From Spongiibacter marinus (GTDB lineage Bacteria; Pseudomonadota; Gammaproteobacteria; Pseudomonadales; Spongiibacteraceae), in NCBI RefSeq assembly GCF_016906995.1, contig NZ_JAFBBD010000002.1, positions 62,001 through 126,000 on the forward strand: a DNA stretch of 64,000 nt. Direction: 5' to 3'. Positions 46,354-55,580 of the stretch are shown in pieces. The notes beneath the pieces are model-generated. The model ran no database searches. It worked only from the letters and a program-made list of their open reading frames with translations, and was not told where the DNA came from. A program made the position numbers and the translations under genes. Within the stretch, counting starts at the first letter, position 1, and each line of letters opens with the position of its first letter.

Positions 46354-46380
46354 AAATATCCATATAAATGATGGATATTT
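46354..46380. promoter_or_regulatory. AbiE operator, inverted repeat 2
   Basis: Perfect 10-base arms AAATATCCAT and ATGGATATTT with a 7-base spacer, ending four bases before the AbiEi ATG. It shares the TATCC/GGATA half-site and the spacer length with repeat 1, so the two are probably bound by the same protein. Confidence 0.7.
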
Positions 46381-46384
46381 GGAT

Positions 46385-47206
46385 ATGATGAAAATAACCA
46401 TAGAGCGTTACATTGATGATCAAGCAGCCTCCGGCAGGCTTTGCTTTACCAAAAGCGAAGCCGTAGACGCTACTGGCTCTTCGCCAAAGTCATTCCTGCA
46501 CAGCGCCGTAAAGCTACAGAAACGTGGGCGTCTCTTCAGCCCCCGAAGCGGCTTCTACGTCATAGTGCCATCACAGTACCAATCATGGGGAGCGCCCCCG
46601 CCAGACTGGTATATACGCGACCTCATGGGATTTGAGGACATTCCCTACTATGTCGGGCTACTGAAAGCCGCCGAAATTCATGGCGCGCGCCATCAGGCCG
46701 TCATGGAGTTTCAGGTTATAACGAATAAGCAGCTCCCCCGCATCAAAGCTGGACGCTCTCATATCGGGTTTTATTACCGGAAGAATATTGAAGCTGTCGA
46801 AGAAGGCCTGATTGAGCAAAAGTCTGACACTGGCTATTACAAGGTTTCCGGGCCGGAGTTGACCGCGTTTGATCTGGTGCGCTACCCCAAAGCGACAGGC
46901 GGAATAAACCATATTGCGACGGTCTTGGTTGATCTGGGCGAAAAAATTGATCCGGCACTCTTGGGCTTTCTCTCCACGGCCTTTGAACGCAGCCAAGTAC
47001 AAAGGCTGGGTTACCTGCTGGACTACATTGGCCACGATAAAGCCGCGCGTTATCTGTTAAAAACGCTAGAAAACACAGGAAAGTTGACTCAAATCGAGCT
47101 GGTTCCACCGCCTCGGGATATGGACCCCGATTTAATTCCAGAGATTACCGAGAAAGACCGGCGCTGGCGCATGACCATTCGTCGTCCTGTGGAGGTTGAC
47201 GAATGA
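46385..47206 (+). CDS. abiEi: AbiEi-family antitoxin (type IV toxin-antitoxin)
   Basis: 273 residues from ATG 46385 (or 46388). The N-terminal 65 residues form a winged helix (GRLCFTKSEAVDATGSSPKSF), followed by the AbiEi C-terminal domain with RDLMGFEDIPYYVGLLKAAEIHGARHQ and a typical AFDLVRYP segment. It represses its own operon and counters the nucleotidyltransferase toxin without binding it stably. No Shine-Dalgarno sequence is obvious because the operator sits directly against the start, so the mRNA may have a very short leader. The gene overlaps abiEii by four bases (ATGA). Confidence 0.88.
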   Translation: MMKITIERYIDDQAASGRLCFTKSEAVDATGSSPKSFLHSAVKLQKRGRLFSPRSGFYVIVPSQYQSWGAPPPDWYIRDLMGFEDIPYYVGLLKAAEIHGARHQAVMEFQVITNKQLPRIKAGRSHIGFYYRKNIEAVEEGLIEQKSDTGYYKVSGPELTAFDLVRYPKATGGINHIATVLVDLGEKIDPALLGFLSTAFERSQVQRLGYLLDYIGHDKAARYLLKTLENTGKLTQIELVPPPRDMDPDLIPEITEKDRRWRMTIRRPVEVDE

Positions 47207-48048
47207 TACCAAACAGCTACTTAACGGCATGGTCAAAACATGCGCCCTGGGCAGAACGATATCAGATAGAGCAAGACCTGATTATCAGTCGTGCGCTTGT
47301 CGAACTATTTTCTAATCCCTTCTTGGCAAGCGAATTGCGTTTTCGTGGTGGTACAGCGCTGAACAAGCTGCATTTCCCTGACCCTCTGCGGTATTCGGAA
47401 GATATTGACTTGGTGCGTACTACAGAAGGCCCCATAAAGGGGTTGCTGGGAACGATGCAGGATATCCTGCGGCCTTGGCTGGGTGATGCGAACTATAAGA
47501 CGAGCAAAGTTGCTCCTAAGCTCACCTATTCGGTAGAGGCGGAAGACGGTACTCAGATACGCCTAAAAATAGAGATCAATACGCGGGAAAGGGCAGCTTT
47601 CGATGGAGGAGTCACCTCCCCATATGCAGTTGAAAACCCTTGGTTTACAGGCGGGTGTGAAATTCCCACCTTCTCAAACGACGAGATGCTAGCTACCAAG
47701 CTACGAGCGCTGTTACAGCGTGACAAGGGGCGCGATCTGTTCGACCTGTCTCATGCGCTTGCTAGCCTTGACCCGGTCGATCCGGCGAATATCGCCAGAC
47801 TTTTTGAGCGCTATGTCGAAGATGCGCCCATTTCCCGCGCCAACGCTGAACAGCGTATGTTCCAGAAGCTGGCAAGCAAGGATTTATTATCGGATATGAG
47901 GCCTTTGGTCCGTTCCGATCACATTGAATCTTTCAGCGATCAGGCCCTGCATGACTCTTTTGTACTGGTTTTTGATAAGCTGATTTCAGAAATCTCTGGT
48001 GACCCTTGGGCCAAAACGGAGGCAATGAGAGAGCGCTTCAAAATCTAG
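47203..48048 (+). CDS. abiEii: AbiEii-family nucleotidyltransferase toxin
   Basis: 281 residues. It is a DNA-polymerase-beta-type nucleotidyltransferase, shown by FRGGTALNK (the GG[S/T] motif) and RYSEDIDLV with the catalytic aspartates, then a third acidic site near LKIEINTRER and the basic ATKLRALLQRDKGRDLFD segment. AbiEii/MenT-like toxins add nucleotides to tRNA 3' ends and block growth, giving abortive infection. The ATG overlaps the antitoxin stop codon. It could also act in plasmid-style stabilisation of the island. Confidence 0.9.
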   Translation: MIPNSYLTAWSKHAPWAERYQIEQDLIISRALVELFSNPFLASELRFRGGTALNKLHFPDPLRYSEDIDLVRTTEGPIKGLLGTMQDILRPWLGDANYKTSKVAPKLTYSVEAEDGTQIRLKIEINTRERAAFDGGVTSPYAVENPWFTGGCEIPTFSNDEMLATKLRALLQRDKGRDLFDLSHALASLDPVDPANIARLFERYVEDAPISRANAEQRMFQKLASKDLLSDMRPLVRSDHIESFSDQALHDSFVLVFDKLISEISGDPWAKTEAMRERFKI

Positions 48049-48066
48049 CCAACGCCTTGCGATGAT

Positions 48067-48083
48067 GCCGCGAGGCTCGGCTT
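48067..48083 (+). repeat. Single CCGCGAGG motif upstream of the recombinase operon
   Basis: GCCGCGAGGCTCGGCTT, 17 bases identical (inverted) to 31324-31340 next to mobC. It lies 26 to 42 bases before the small gene that precedes the serine recombinase. Confidence 0.55.
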
Positions 48084-48108
48084 TGCAGTCATCCCGTAGT
48101 CTGGCTGC

Positions 48109-48272
48109 ATGGAGTGTTCAAAGAAAAATCAGACAGCGACAGCGCAGCATTCACCGGAGCAGATAGCTCTGGTCAAACTGCTGGCGCGGGCGGCAGCGGA
48201 GAGCGATCACAAAGCCTCCGGCGAGGCCCATGAATCGTCGCACGAACATCGCCAGAATGGCGAGGAGTCTGC

Positions 48273-48276
<4 letters not shown>
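48109..48276 (+). CDS. Small 55-residue protein coupled to the serine recombinase
   Basis: Starts MECSKKNQTATAQHSPEQ and ends EHRQNGEESA. It is hydrophilic, with one helix (ALVKLLARAAAE) and a His/Glu/Ser-rich tail. The stop codon overlaps the recombinase ATG by four bases (ATGA), which favours a real, translationally coupled gene although it is short. Its own ribosome binding site is weak. It may be a recombination accessory or directionality protein, or simply a leader peptide; no family is recognised. Confidence 0.5.
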
Positions 48277-49967
<1,691 letters not shown>

Positions 49968-50004
49968 ATTGACTGGTTGTCTTGTTCTCTAAGACAGGTC
50001 GCGC

Positions 50005-50033
50005 ATTATAGGGATGGCTTTGGGGGCTTGCAA
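50005..50033 (-). promoter_or_regulatory. Promoter of the initiator tRNA
   Basis: On the minus strand, -35 TTGCAA (50028-50033) and perfect -10 TATAAT (50005-50010) are separated by 17 bases, followed by a GC-rich discriminator typical of growth-rate-controlled stable RNA promoters. It lies about 37 bases before the tRNA. Confidence 0.85.
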
Positions 50034-50086
50034 GCCTTATGTGCGTTTTGTTTCAAATTTTTGAAAATACCGATATTTAAAGCACA

Positions 50087-50854
50087 TTAACCGCTGTGGC
50101 GAATGGAGCCATCGACAGGTAGCACGGTGCCGTTGATGAAGGATCCCGCGTCACTCGCGAGCAAGATGACCGGGCCAACAAGCTCGTCGATATTGCCAAG
50201 GCGTTTAGCAGGCATGCGCTGAATATAGGCTTTGCCGGCGTCGGTGGCGAAGAAGTCTTGGTTCATTTCGGTTAGGAACCAGCCGGGTGCGATGGCGTTT
50301 ACGCGAATGCCGTGACGCATTAGGTCGAGTGACATTGCCTGAGTGAGGTGGGCGACTGCTGCTTTTGAGGCGCAGTACGTGGTTTGGCCACTCTGCGCCA
50401 TAATCGCTAGTACCGAGGCGATGTTGATAATGCTGCCCTGTAGCCCGGCGGCAACCATGCGTGCGGCGCCTTCCTGCGCTACATTCCAAACGCCATTGAA
50501 GTTGGTACCCATAACGAAGTCGCGAGACGCGTCATCAATTTTAAGGAAGTTCTTCGGGTCGGCAACACCGGCGTTGTTAATGATGATGTCAGGCGTTCCC
50601 GACAGCGCTTCGGCGCGGTCATAGGCGGCATTGACGCTGCTGCGGTCGGCGACGTCCATGGCGACTGCATGGGCAACGCCCCCTGCGGCGCGAATTTCTT
50701 CCACCAGTGCGTGCAGTTTCTCTTCGCGGCGGGCACAGGCAATGATTTCCGCGCCAGCCTCGGCCAGCCCTTTGGCGATGCCGTGGCCCAGGCCCGATGA
50801 GGCCCCGGTAATAAGTACTCGACGGTTTTGCAGAGAGAAACGTTGCAGGCTCAT
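50087..50854 (-). CDS. Short-chain dehydrogenase/reductase
   Basis: 255 residues, classical SDR. The cofactor motif ITGASSGLGHGI (TGxxxGxG), NNAG, catalytic Ser in IINIASVLA and TYCASK (YxxxK) are all present, with a C-terminal LASDAGSFINGTVLPVDG. The first strand ends with CARR, which favours NADP(H). It oxidises or reduces an alcohol/ketone pair; the substrate is unknown. It is transcribed away from the acyltransferase gene. Confidence 0.9.
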   Translation of the reverse strand: MSLQRFSLQNRRVLITGASSGLGHGIAKGLAEAGAEIIACARREEKLHALVEEIRAAGGVAHAVAMDVADRSSVNAAYDRAEALSGTPDIIINNAGVADPKNFLKIDDASRDFVMGTNFNGVWNVAQEGAARMVAAGLQGSIINIASVLAIMAQSGQTTYCASKAAVAHLTQAMSLDLMRHGIRVNAIAPGWFLTEMNQDFFATDAGKAYIQRMPAKRLGNIDELVGPVILLASDAGSFINGTVLPVDGSIRHSG

Positions 50855-51109
50855 TCGCTTATCCTTCGCTGTTTAGTTATTGAAAGTGTGCCCGATTAAA
50901 GCGGCTTTCGGCGCCGATAGGAAGCTCTTTTCATGCCCTGGTGTGTCATTGCACGGCGGCGATGTCGCGTTAGGACCGTCGTGGCGCGGCTGCGCATCTT
51001 TTCAGCAATTGAGGTAGAATTCTGCCCTCAAATAATACCTCTCCCCCGATGGGGCGATACTGCTTCGGCGCGACGACGCAGCCGCCGAGGTCTGCGATGA
51101 GTGAATACG

Positions 51110-52261
51110 ATGGATGAATTTGCCGATATTCGGCCCTACCGCGACAGTGAGGTGCGGGAGGTGCTGGATCGCCTGTTAGTTGACGATGAATTACTCAACG
51201 CCGTTGCTGCGCTGCGCATGCCAAAAGCCAGCCGTTGGTTCCCAAAGTTGCTGCGACCGCTGATCAGCGCAATTTTGCGCCGGCAGTTTAAGCGCGTTGT
51301 GTCTGTGGCAGATTTTCAGCAGCGGGTGAAAAGCTATATGGATAGCATGATCGCTCGTTCCACCAGTGCATTCACGGTATCGGGGCTGGAAAACCTCTCG
51401 GCGGATAAGGCATACCTGTTTATCAGTAACCATCGAGATATCGCTCTCGACCCCGCATTTGTGAACTATGCGCTCCATACCAATGGCATGGACACTGTGC
51501 GTATCGCGATTGGCGATAACTTGTTGTCTAAGGCTTTTGCTGCCGATTTGATGCGTATTAATAAGAGCTTCATCGTGCAGCGCAGTGCCAAGGGGCCGAG
51601 GCAGATGCTGGCCGCATTTAAGAAGCTGTCCAGCTACATTCGCCATTCTCTGCATCAAGAGCGCTCCTCGATATGGATCGCTCAGCGGGAAGGGCGCGCA
51701 AAGGACGGCAACGACGCGACCGAAGTTGCGCTGCTAAAGATGATCGGTATGTCGCAGCGTAAGGCTGACGAGAGCTATGCCGAATTTATTGCGGCGATGA
51801 ATATTGTGCCGGTGAGCATCAGCTATGAATGGGACCCGCTGGATGCGGCCAAGGCCCATGAGCTGGCGCAGATAGAAATGGATGGCCGTTATGAAAAGGC
51901 CGAACACGAGGATCTGAAAAGCATCGCGACAGGAATTGTTGGGCAAAAGGGGCATGTGCATGTGCATTTCGGCACGCCAATGAGTGGCGACTACAGCGAT
52001 GCCAGCGAGCTTGCCCAGGCCATCGATGCCCAGATCATTGGTAACTACCGCTTACACGGCAGCAACCTGTTGGCCTATATGCGCCTGTTTAACGACGAGC
52101 GCTGGCGCTCGGTTACCACCGCCGATGTGCCCGCCGCCGAGGTGGCGCACTTTGACGAGCACTTTGCCAATATGCCGCCCGACTATCGGCGCAAGGCGTT
52201 GGAGATCTATGCGCGACCGCTGATTAACCAATTGGCATTACAAGAGAGCACCTCTGCGTGA
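51110..52261 (+). CDS. 1-acylglycerol-3-phosphate acyltransferase-like protein (PlsC family)
   Basis: About 383 residues from ATG 51110 (a GTG at 51101 is also possible). The acyltransferase motif is FISNHRDIALD (H-x4-D), followed by the block II/III regions (FIVQRSAKGPRQMLAA; SIWIAQREGRAKDGND, the REG type substrate-binding motif). It would transfer fatty acyl groups in phospholipid synthesis at the inner membrane. The N-terminal 90 residues are extra relative to PlsC. It lies 20 bases before dinG. Confidence 0.8.
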   Translation: MDEFADIRPYRDSEVREVLDRLLVDDELLNAVAALRMPKASRWFPKLLRPLISAILRRQFKRVVSVADFQQRVKSYMDSMIARSTSAFTVSGLENLSADKAYLFISNHRDIALDPAFVNYALHTNGMDTVRIAIGDNLLSKAFAADLMRINKSFIVQRSAKGPRQMLAAFKKLSSYIRHSLHQERSSIWIAQREGRAKDGNDATEVALLKMIGMSQRKADESYAEFIAAMNIVPVSISYEWDPLDAAKAHELAQIEMDGRYEKAEHEDLKSIATGIVGQKGHVHVHFGTPMSGDYSDASELAQAIDAQIIGNYRLHGSNLLAYMRLFNDERWRSVTTADVPAAEVAHFDEHFANMPPDYRRKALEIYARPLINQLALQESTSA

Positions 52262-52280
52262 ATTTGTCGGGAGCACAATA

Positions 52281-54404
52281 GTGCTGAGTGATGCGCTAAA
52301 ACAGCAGATTCAGGGCGCGTACCGCCAGTTTCTTGATAGCAAATCGCTGCGGCCGCGGCTCGGGCAGCGCTTAATGATTGCCCATATTGCGCGCGTGCTG
52401 GGTGGGATTAAGCGCAATCAAGACCACAAGCGCAGCGGTGGGGACCACCTGTGTGTGGTGGAAGCTGGCACGGGTACGGGTAAGACCCTGGCCTATGCAT
52501 TGGCAGCGATACCCATTGCGCGGGAATGTGACAAAACACTGGTGATTGCCACCGCGACCGTGGCTTTGCAGGAGCAGATTCTGCAGCGTGACTTGCCCGA
52601 TATTTTGCAGCACAGTGGCCTGTCTTTCACCTTGAGTTTGTCCAAAGGGCGCCGCCGTTATTTGTGCCTCTCTAAACTTGACCAGATTCTCTGTGGTGGC
52701 GATGCCGCAACCCTACCGCTTTATCCTGATGAGCGCAGCGCCGCGCCTGACAACAGCGCGTTGGCGCTGTATACGCGTTTTGCCGATACCTTGGCGAGTG
52801 GCCAGTGGGACGGCGATCGCGATAACTGGGACAGCGTCTTGCCCGAGGAACAGTGGCAGCGCGTCACTACCGACCACGCGCAGTGCAGCGGTCGGCGTTG
52901 CAGTCATGTTAAGCAGTGCAGCTTCTTTAAAGCGCGGGAGTCGATGGCTCAAGCCGAGGTGGTTGTGGCAAACCACGACCTCGTGCTGGCCGACTTAGCC
53001 TTGGGTGGCGGCGCAATACTGCCGCCGCCGGAAGAGTGCATTTATATTTTCGACGAAGCCCATCACCTTCCCGACAAGGTGATCAATCATTTCAGTGCGA
53101 ACTTTCGCCTCGGCGCCAGTGAGCGATGGCTGGAACAAGCGGAGCGCAGTATTGCGCCTATTCTGGCCATACCGGCCATGCAAAAGTCACTCAGGGGGCA
53201 GTTTGACTCCCTATTGAACTTGCTCGTTGCCGCGCGAGAGGCGCTGAATCCGCTCAGGCCGATATTGGTGGAATTGCTAGAGGGGGCCGTTGAGCGGCAG
53301 GGCAATAAGCAGCTGCGCTTTGAAGAGGGCAGGGTGCCCGAGCGACTGGCTGAGCGAGCGCGCGAGTTGCGCGTTGCCTTTGCTGCACTGGTGCAGCATT
53401 GCGAGGCCATGAGCGACACCCTCCAGGACGGTTTGGATAAGGGCACATTAGAGCAGCGCCGCGACGAGTTGGAACAGTGGTTGGGTGATGTGTCGGCGAT
53501 GCGCTTTCGCTGCCAGAATATGCTGGCCCTGTGGCAGTCCTACGCCAGCGATAGCCGCACGGAAAAGCCGCCTATCGCCCGTTGGCTGACGCTGGTTGAT
53601 GCCGGTCAGGGGCTCAGGGATATGGAGCTCAACAGTAGCCCTATTTTGGCGGCAAAAACCCTTCAGTCGTCACTGTGGTCGCGCTGTTATGGCGCGGTAT
53701 TAACATCGGCTACGCTTACGGCGCTCGGCAGTTTTAAGCGCTTTAGTATGCGCGCTGGCTTATACGAAGATGCCAGCTTTGAGGTGGTGCCCAGCCCTTT
53801 CAATCACGCCGAAGCGGGGCAATTGCATGTGCCTGCGATGAGCTGCGATGCCGGCGATGCCCAGGCGCATACCGACGCATTAATTGAGATGCTGCCGCAG
53901 CTGCTGGACAAGGCGGTGGGAAGCCTGGTGCTGTTCGCATCGCGAAAACAGCTGAATGCGGTCTATGAGGGAGTGCCCTTGTCGTTGCGCAGCTTGATAC
54001 TGGCGCAGGGAGAATTGCCGAAACATGACATTCTGCGGCAGCATCGCGAGCGTCTGGATGCCGGAAAGGGCAGCGTTATTTTTGGCTTGGCCAGTTTCGC
54101 AGAAGGGGTCGATTTGCCGGGCAAATACTGCTCGCATGTGGTGATCGCGAAAATTCCCTTTGCCGTGCCAGAGGACCCAGTAGAAGAGGCGCTGGCAGAG
54201 TGGATAAGCGCCAATAACGGCAACCCCTTTATGGAAATAACCGTGCCGGATGCGGCGGTTCGTCTTATTCAGGCTAGTGGGCGCTTGCTGCGCAGTGAGT
54301 CTGATCGGGGAAAAATCAGTATTCTGGACCGGCGTATAGTCACCCGTCAGTACGGCCGCAAAATGCTCGATTCAATGCCGCCCTACCAACAAGTGATAGA
54401 GTAA
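52281..54404 (+). CDS. dinG: ATP-dependent DNA helicase DinG
   Basis: 707 residues from a GTG preceded by GGGAG. It is an XPD-like superfamily 2 helicase with Walker A EAGTGTGKTLAYA, four cysteines for the iron-sulfur cluster (around LCLSKL, CSGRRCSHVKQC), DEAH box IFDEAHHL and C-terminal motifs GSLVLFASRKQ and QASGRLLRSESD. DinG unwinds DNA, RNA-DNA hybrids and G-quadruplexes and helps resolve conflicts between replication and transcription. It is followed four bases later by yqcC. Confidence 0.9.
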   Translation: MLSDALKQQIQGAYRQFLDSKSLRPRLGQRLMIAHIARVLGGIKRNQDHKRSGGDHLCVVEAGTGTGKTLAYALAAIPIARECDKTLVIATATVALQEQILQRDLPDILQHSGLSFTLSLSKGRRRYLCLSKLDQILCGGDAATLPLYPDERSAAPDNSALALYTRFADTLASGQWDGDRDNWDSVLPEEQWQRVTTDHAQCSGRRCSHVKQCSFFKARESMAQAEVVVANHDLVLADLALGGGAILPPPEECIYIFDEAHHLPDKVINHFSANFRLGASERWLEQAERSIAPILAIPAMQKSLRGQFDSLLNLLVAAREALNPLRPILVELLEGAVERQGNKQLRFEEGRVPERLAERARELRVAFAALVQHCEAMSDTLQDGLDKGTLEQRRDELEQWLGDVSAMRFRCQNMLALWQSYASDSRTEKPPIARWLTLVDAGQGLRDMELNSSPILAAKTLQSSLWSRCYGAVLTSATLTALGSFKRFSMRAGLYEDASFEVVPSPFNHAEAGQLHVPAMSCDAGDAQAHTDALIEMLPQLLDKAVGSLVLFASRKQLNAVYEGVPLSLRSLILAQGELPKHDILRQHRERLDAGKGSVIFGLASFAEGVDLPGKYCSHVVIAKIPFAVPEDPVEEALAEWISANNGNPFMEITVPDAAVRLIQASGRLLRSESDRGKISILDRRIVTRQYGRKMLDSMPPYQQVIE

Positions 54405-54408
54405 AGCT

Positions 54409-54750
54409 GTGAGTGTGTATTACCGCGTGTCTGCGACCCTGATTGATATTGAAGCTGAGCTGCGTCGCATCGGGCATTGGGAAAGCCAGCGGCCGCCCGA
54501 GCAGGCACTGCGCAGCGAGCAACCCTTTGCCGTGGATACCTTGACGTTCAGCCAGTGGTTGCAGTTTATCTTTATTCCGCGAATACGCTTTCTTGCGGAG
54601 CAGGAGCAGAGCCTACCGGGGGCGTGTAATATTTCGCCGATGGCGGAGGAGTTTTATCGAGGGCAGAATCTGCCCGTGGCGGAGTTGCTGGCTGCGCTGC
54701 GACATATCGACAGCTTATTAAGTCATGGCGGCGACGCGCCGACGCGATAA
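54409..54750 (+). CDS. yqcC: YqcC-like small protein (DUF446)
   Basis: 113 residues from a GTG four bases after dinG. It matches the YqcC family: an N-terminal helix pair (LIDIEAELRRIGHWE), QPFAVDTLTFSQWLQFIFIPRI, and the FLAEQEQSLPGACNISPMAEE segment. The family is helical with no known biochemical function. The co-transcription with dinG is inferred from spacing. Confidence 0.85.
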   Translation: MSVYYRVSATLIDIEAELRRIGHWESQRPPEQALRSEQPFAVDTLTFSQWLQFIFIPRIRFLAEQEQSLPGACNISPMAEEFYRGQNLPVAELLAALRHIDSLLSHGGDAPTR

Positions 54751-54783
54751 CTCATCGCTCCGGCGCGCAGAGGAAGGGGCTGC

Positions 54784-55407
54784 TTAGCTTGCGCTGCTGT
54801 TGTCTTCGGCGGCCATTACCATGCGCACCAGATGGGCCAGTGAGCGCACGCCCATTTTTTCCATCACCCGGGCGCGGTGAATTTCCACGGTGCGCTGGCT
54901 GATATCCAGGTCATAGGCAATCACCTTGTTGGCCTTGCCTTCAATCATCAGCTCCATAACCTGTTTCTCGCGGGGGGTTAGCTCGGCGAGACGCTCAATA
55001 ATCTTGTGCTTTTCTTCCAGGTCGGCGCGGTTTTCAGCGTCCGCGGCGATCGCCTGCTGAATCTTGCCCAGTAGCTCTTCCTCTCGGTAGGGCTTCTGTA
55101 CGAAGTCGACAGCGCCGCGCTGCATGGCTTCAACGGCCATCGGAACATCGCCGTGGCCGGTAACGAAGATAATCGGCAAAATGGAGTTTCGCATGTTCAG
55201 CTGGCGTTGAAGCTCCATGCCGTTCATGCCGGGCATACGGATGTCCAGTACCATACAGCCGGCCATATCAGTGGAGAAATCCTCTAAAAAGGCATCTGCG
55301 CGAGAGTACGCGGCAACGTGGTAGCCTACCGATTCCAAGACCATTTGCAGTGAGTCGCGAACGGCGTCATCGTCTTCAACCAAGTAGACAGTTGCTTCTT
55401 TTGTCAT
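54784..55407 (-). CDS. FixJ/NarL-type response regulator
   Basis: 207 residues. The receiver domain (residues 5-125) has the acidic pair EDDD, phospho-acceptor Asp in MVLDIRMPGMNG, and the T/S and K residues in IFVTGHG and QKPYREE. A LuxR-type HTH (LTPREKQVMELMIEGKANK, DISQRTVEIHRARVMEKMG) follows. It should be a DNA-binding partner of the FixL-like kinase at 58660-60213. It is divergent from the kinase operon. Confidence 0.9.
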   Translation of the reverse strand: MTKEATVYLVEDDDAVRDSLQMVLESVGYHVAAYSRADAFLEDFSTDMAGCMVLDIRMPGMNGMELQRQLNMRNSILPIIFVTGHGDVPMAVEAMQRGAVDFVQKPYREEELLGKIQQAIAADAENRADLEEKHKIIERLAELTPREKQVMELMIEGKANKVIAYDLDISQRTVEIHRARVMEKMGVRSLAHLVRMVMAAEDNSSAS

Positions 55408-55580
55408 TATCCCGTCCTTGCTTTGTCAGGCGTCTTTCGCCCAGATTAGCCGAAATCTATGGGGTTTTGCCAGCTTCATGCAGAAATTCCTCACTGCGAT
55501 ACTGGCGAAGCGCGATCTGAGCCGATAAGCTTCTGGTTTATATGCCTTCGGGCCACCAATATGAAGAAGAAAGGGTGCGC

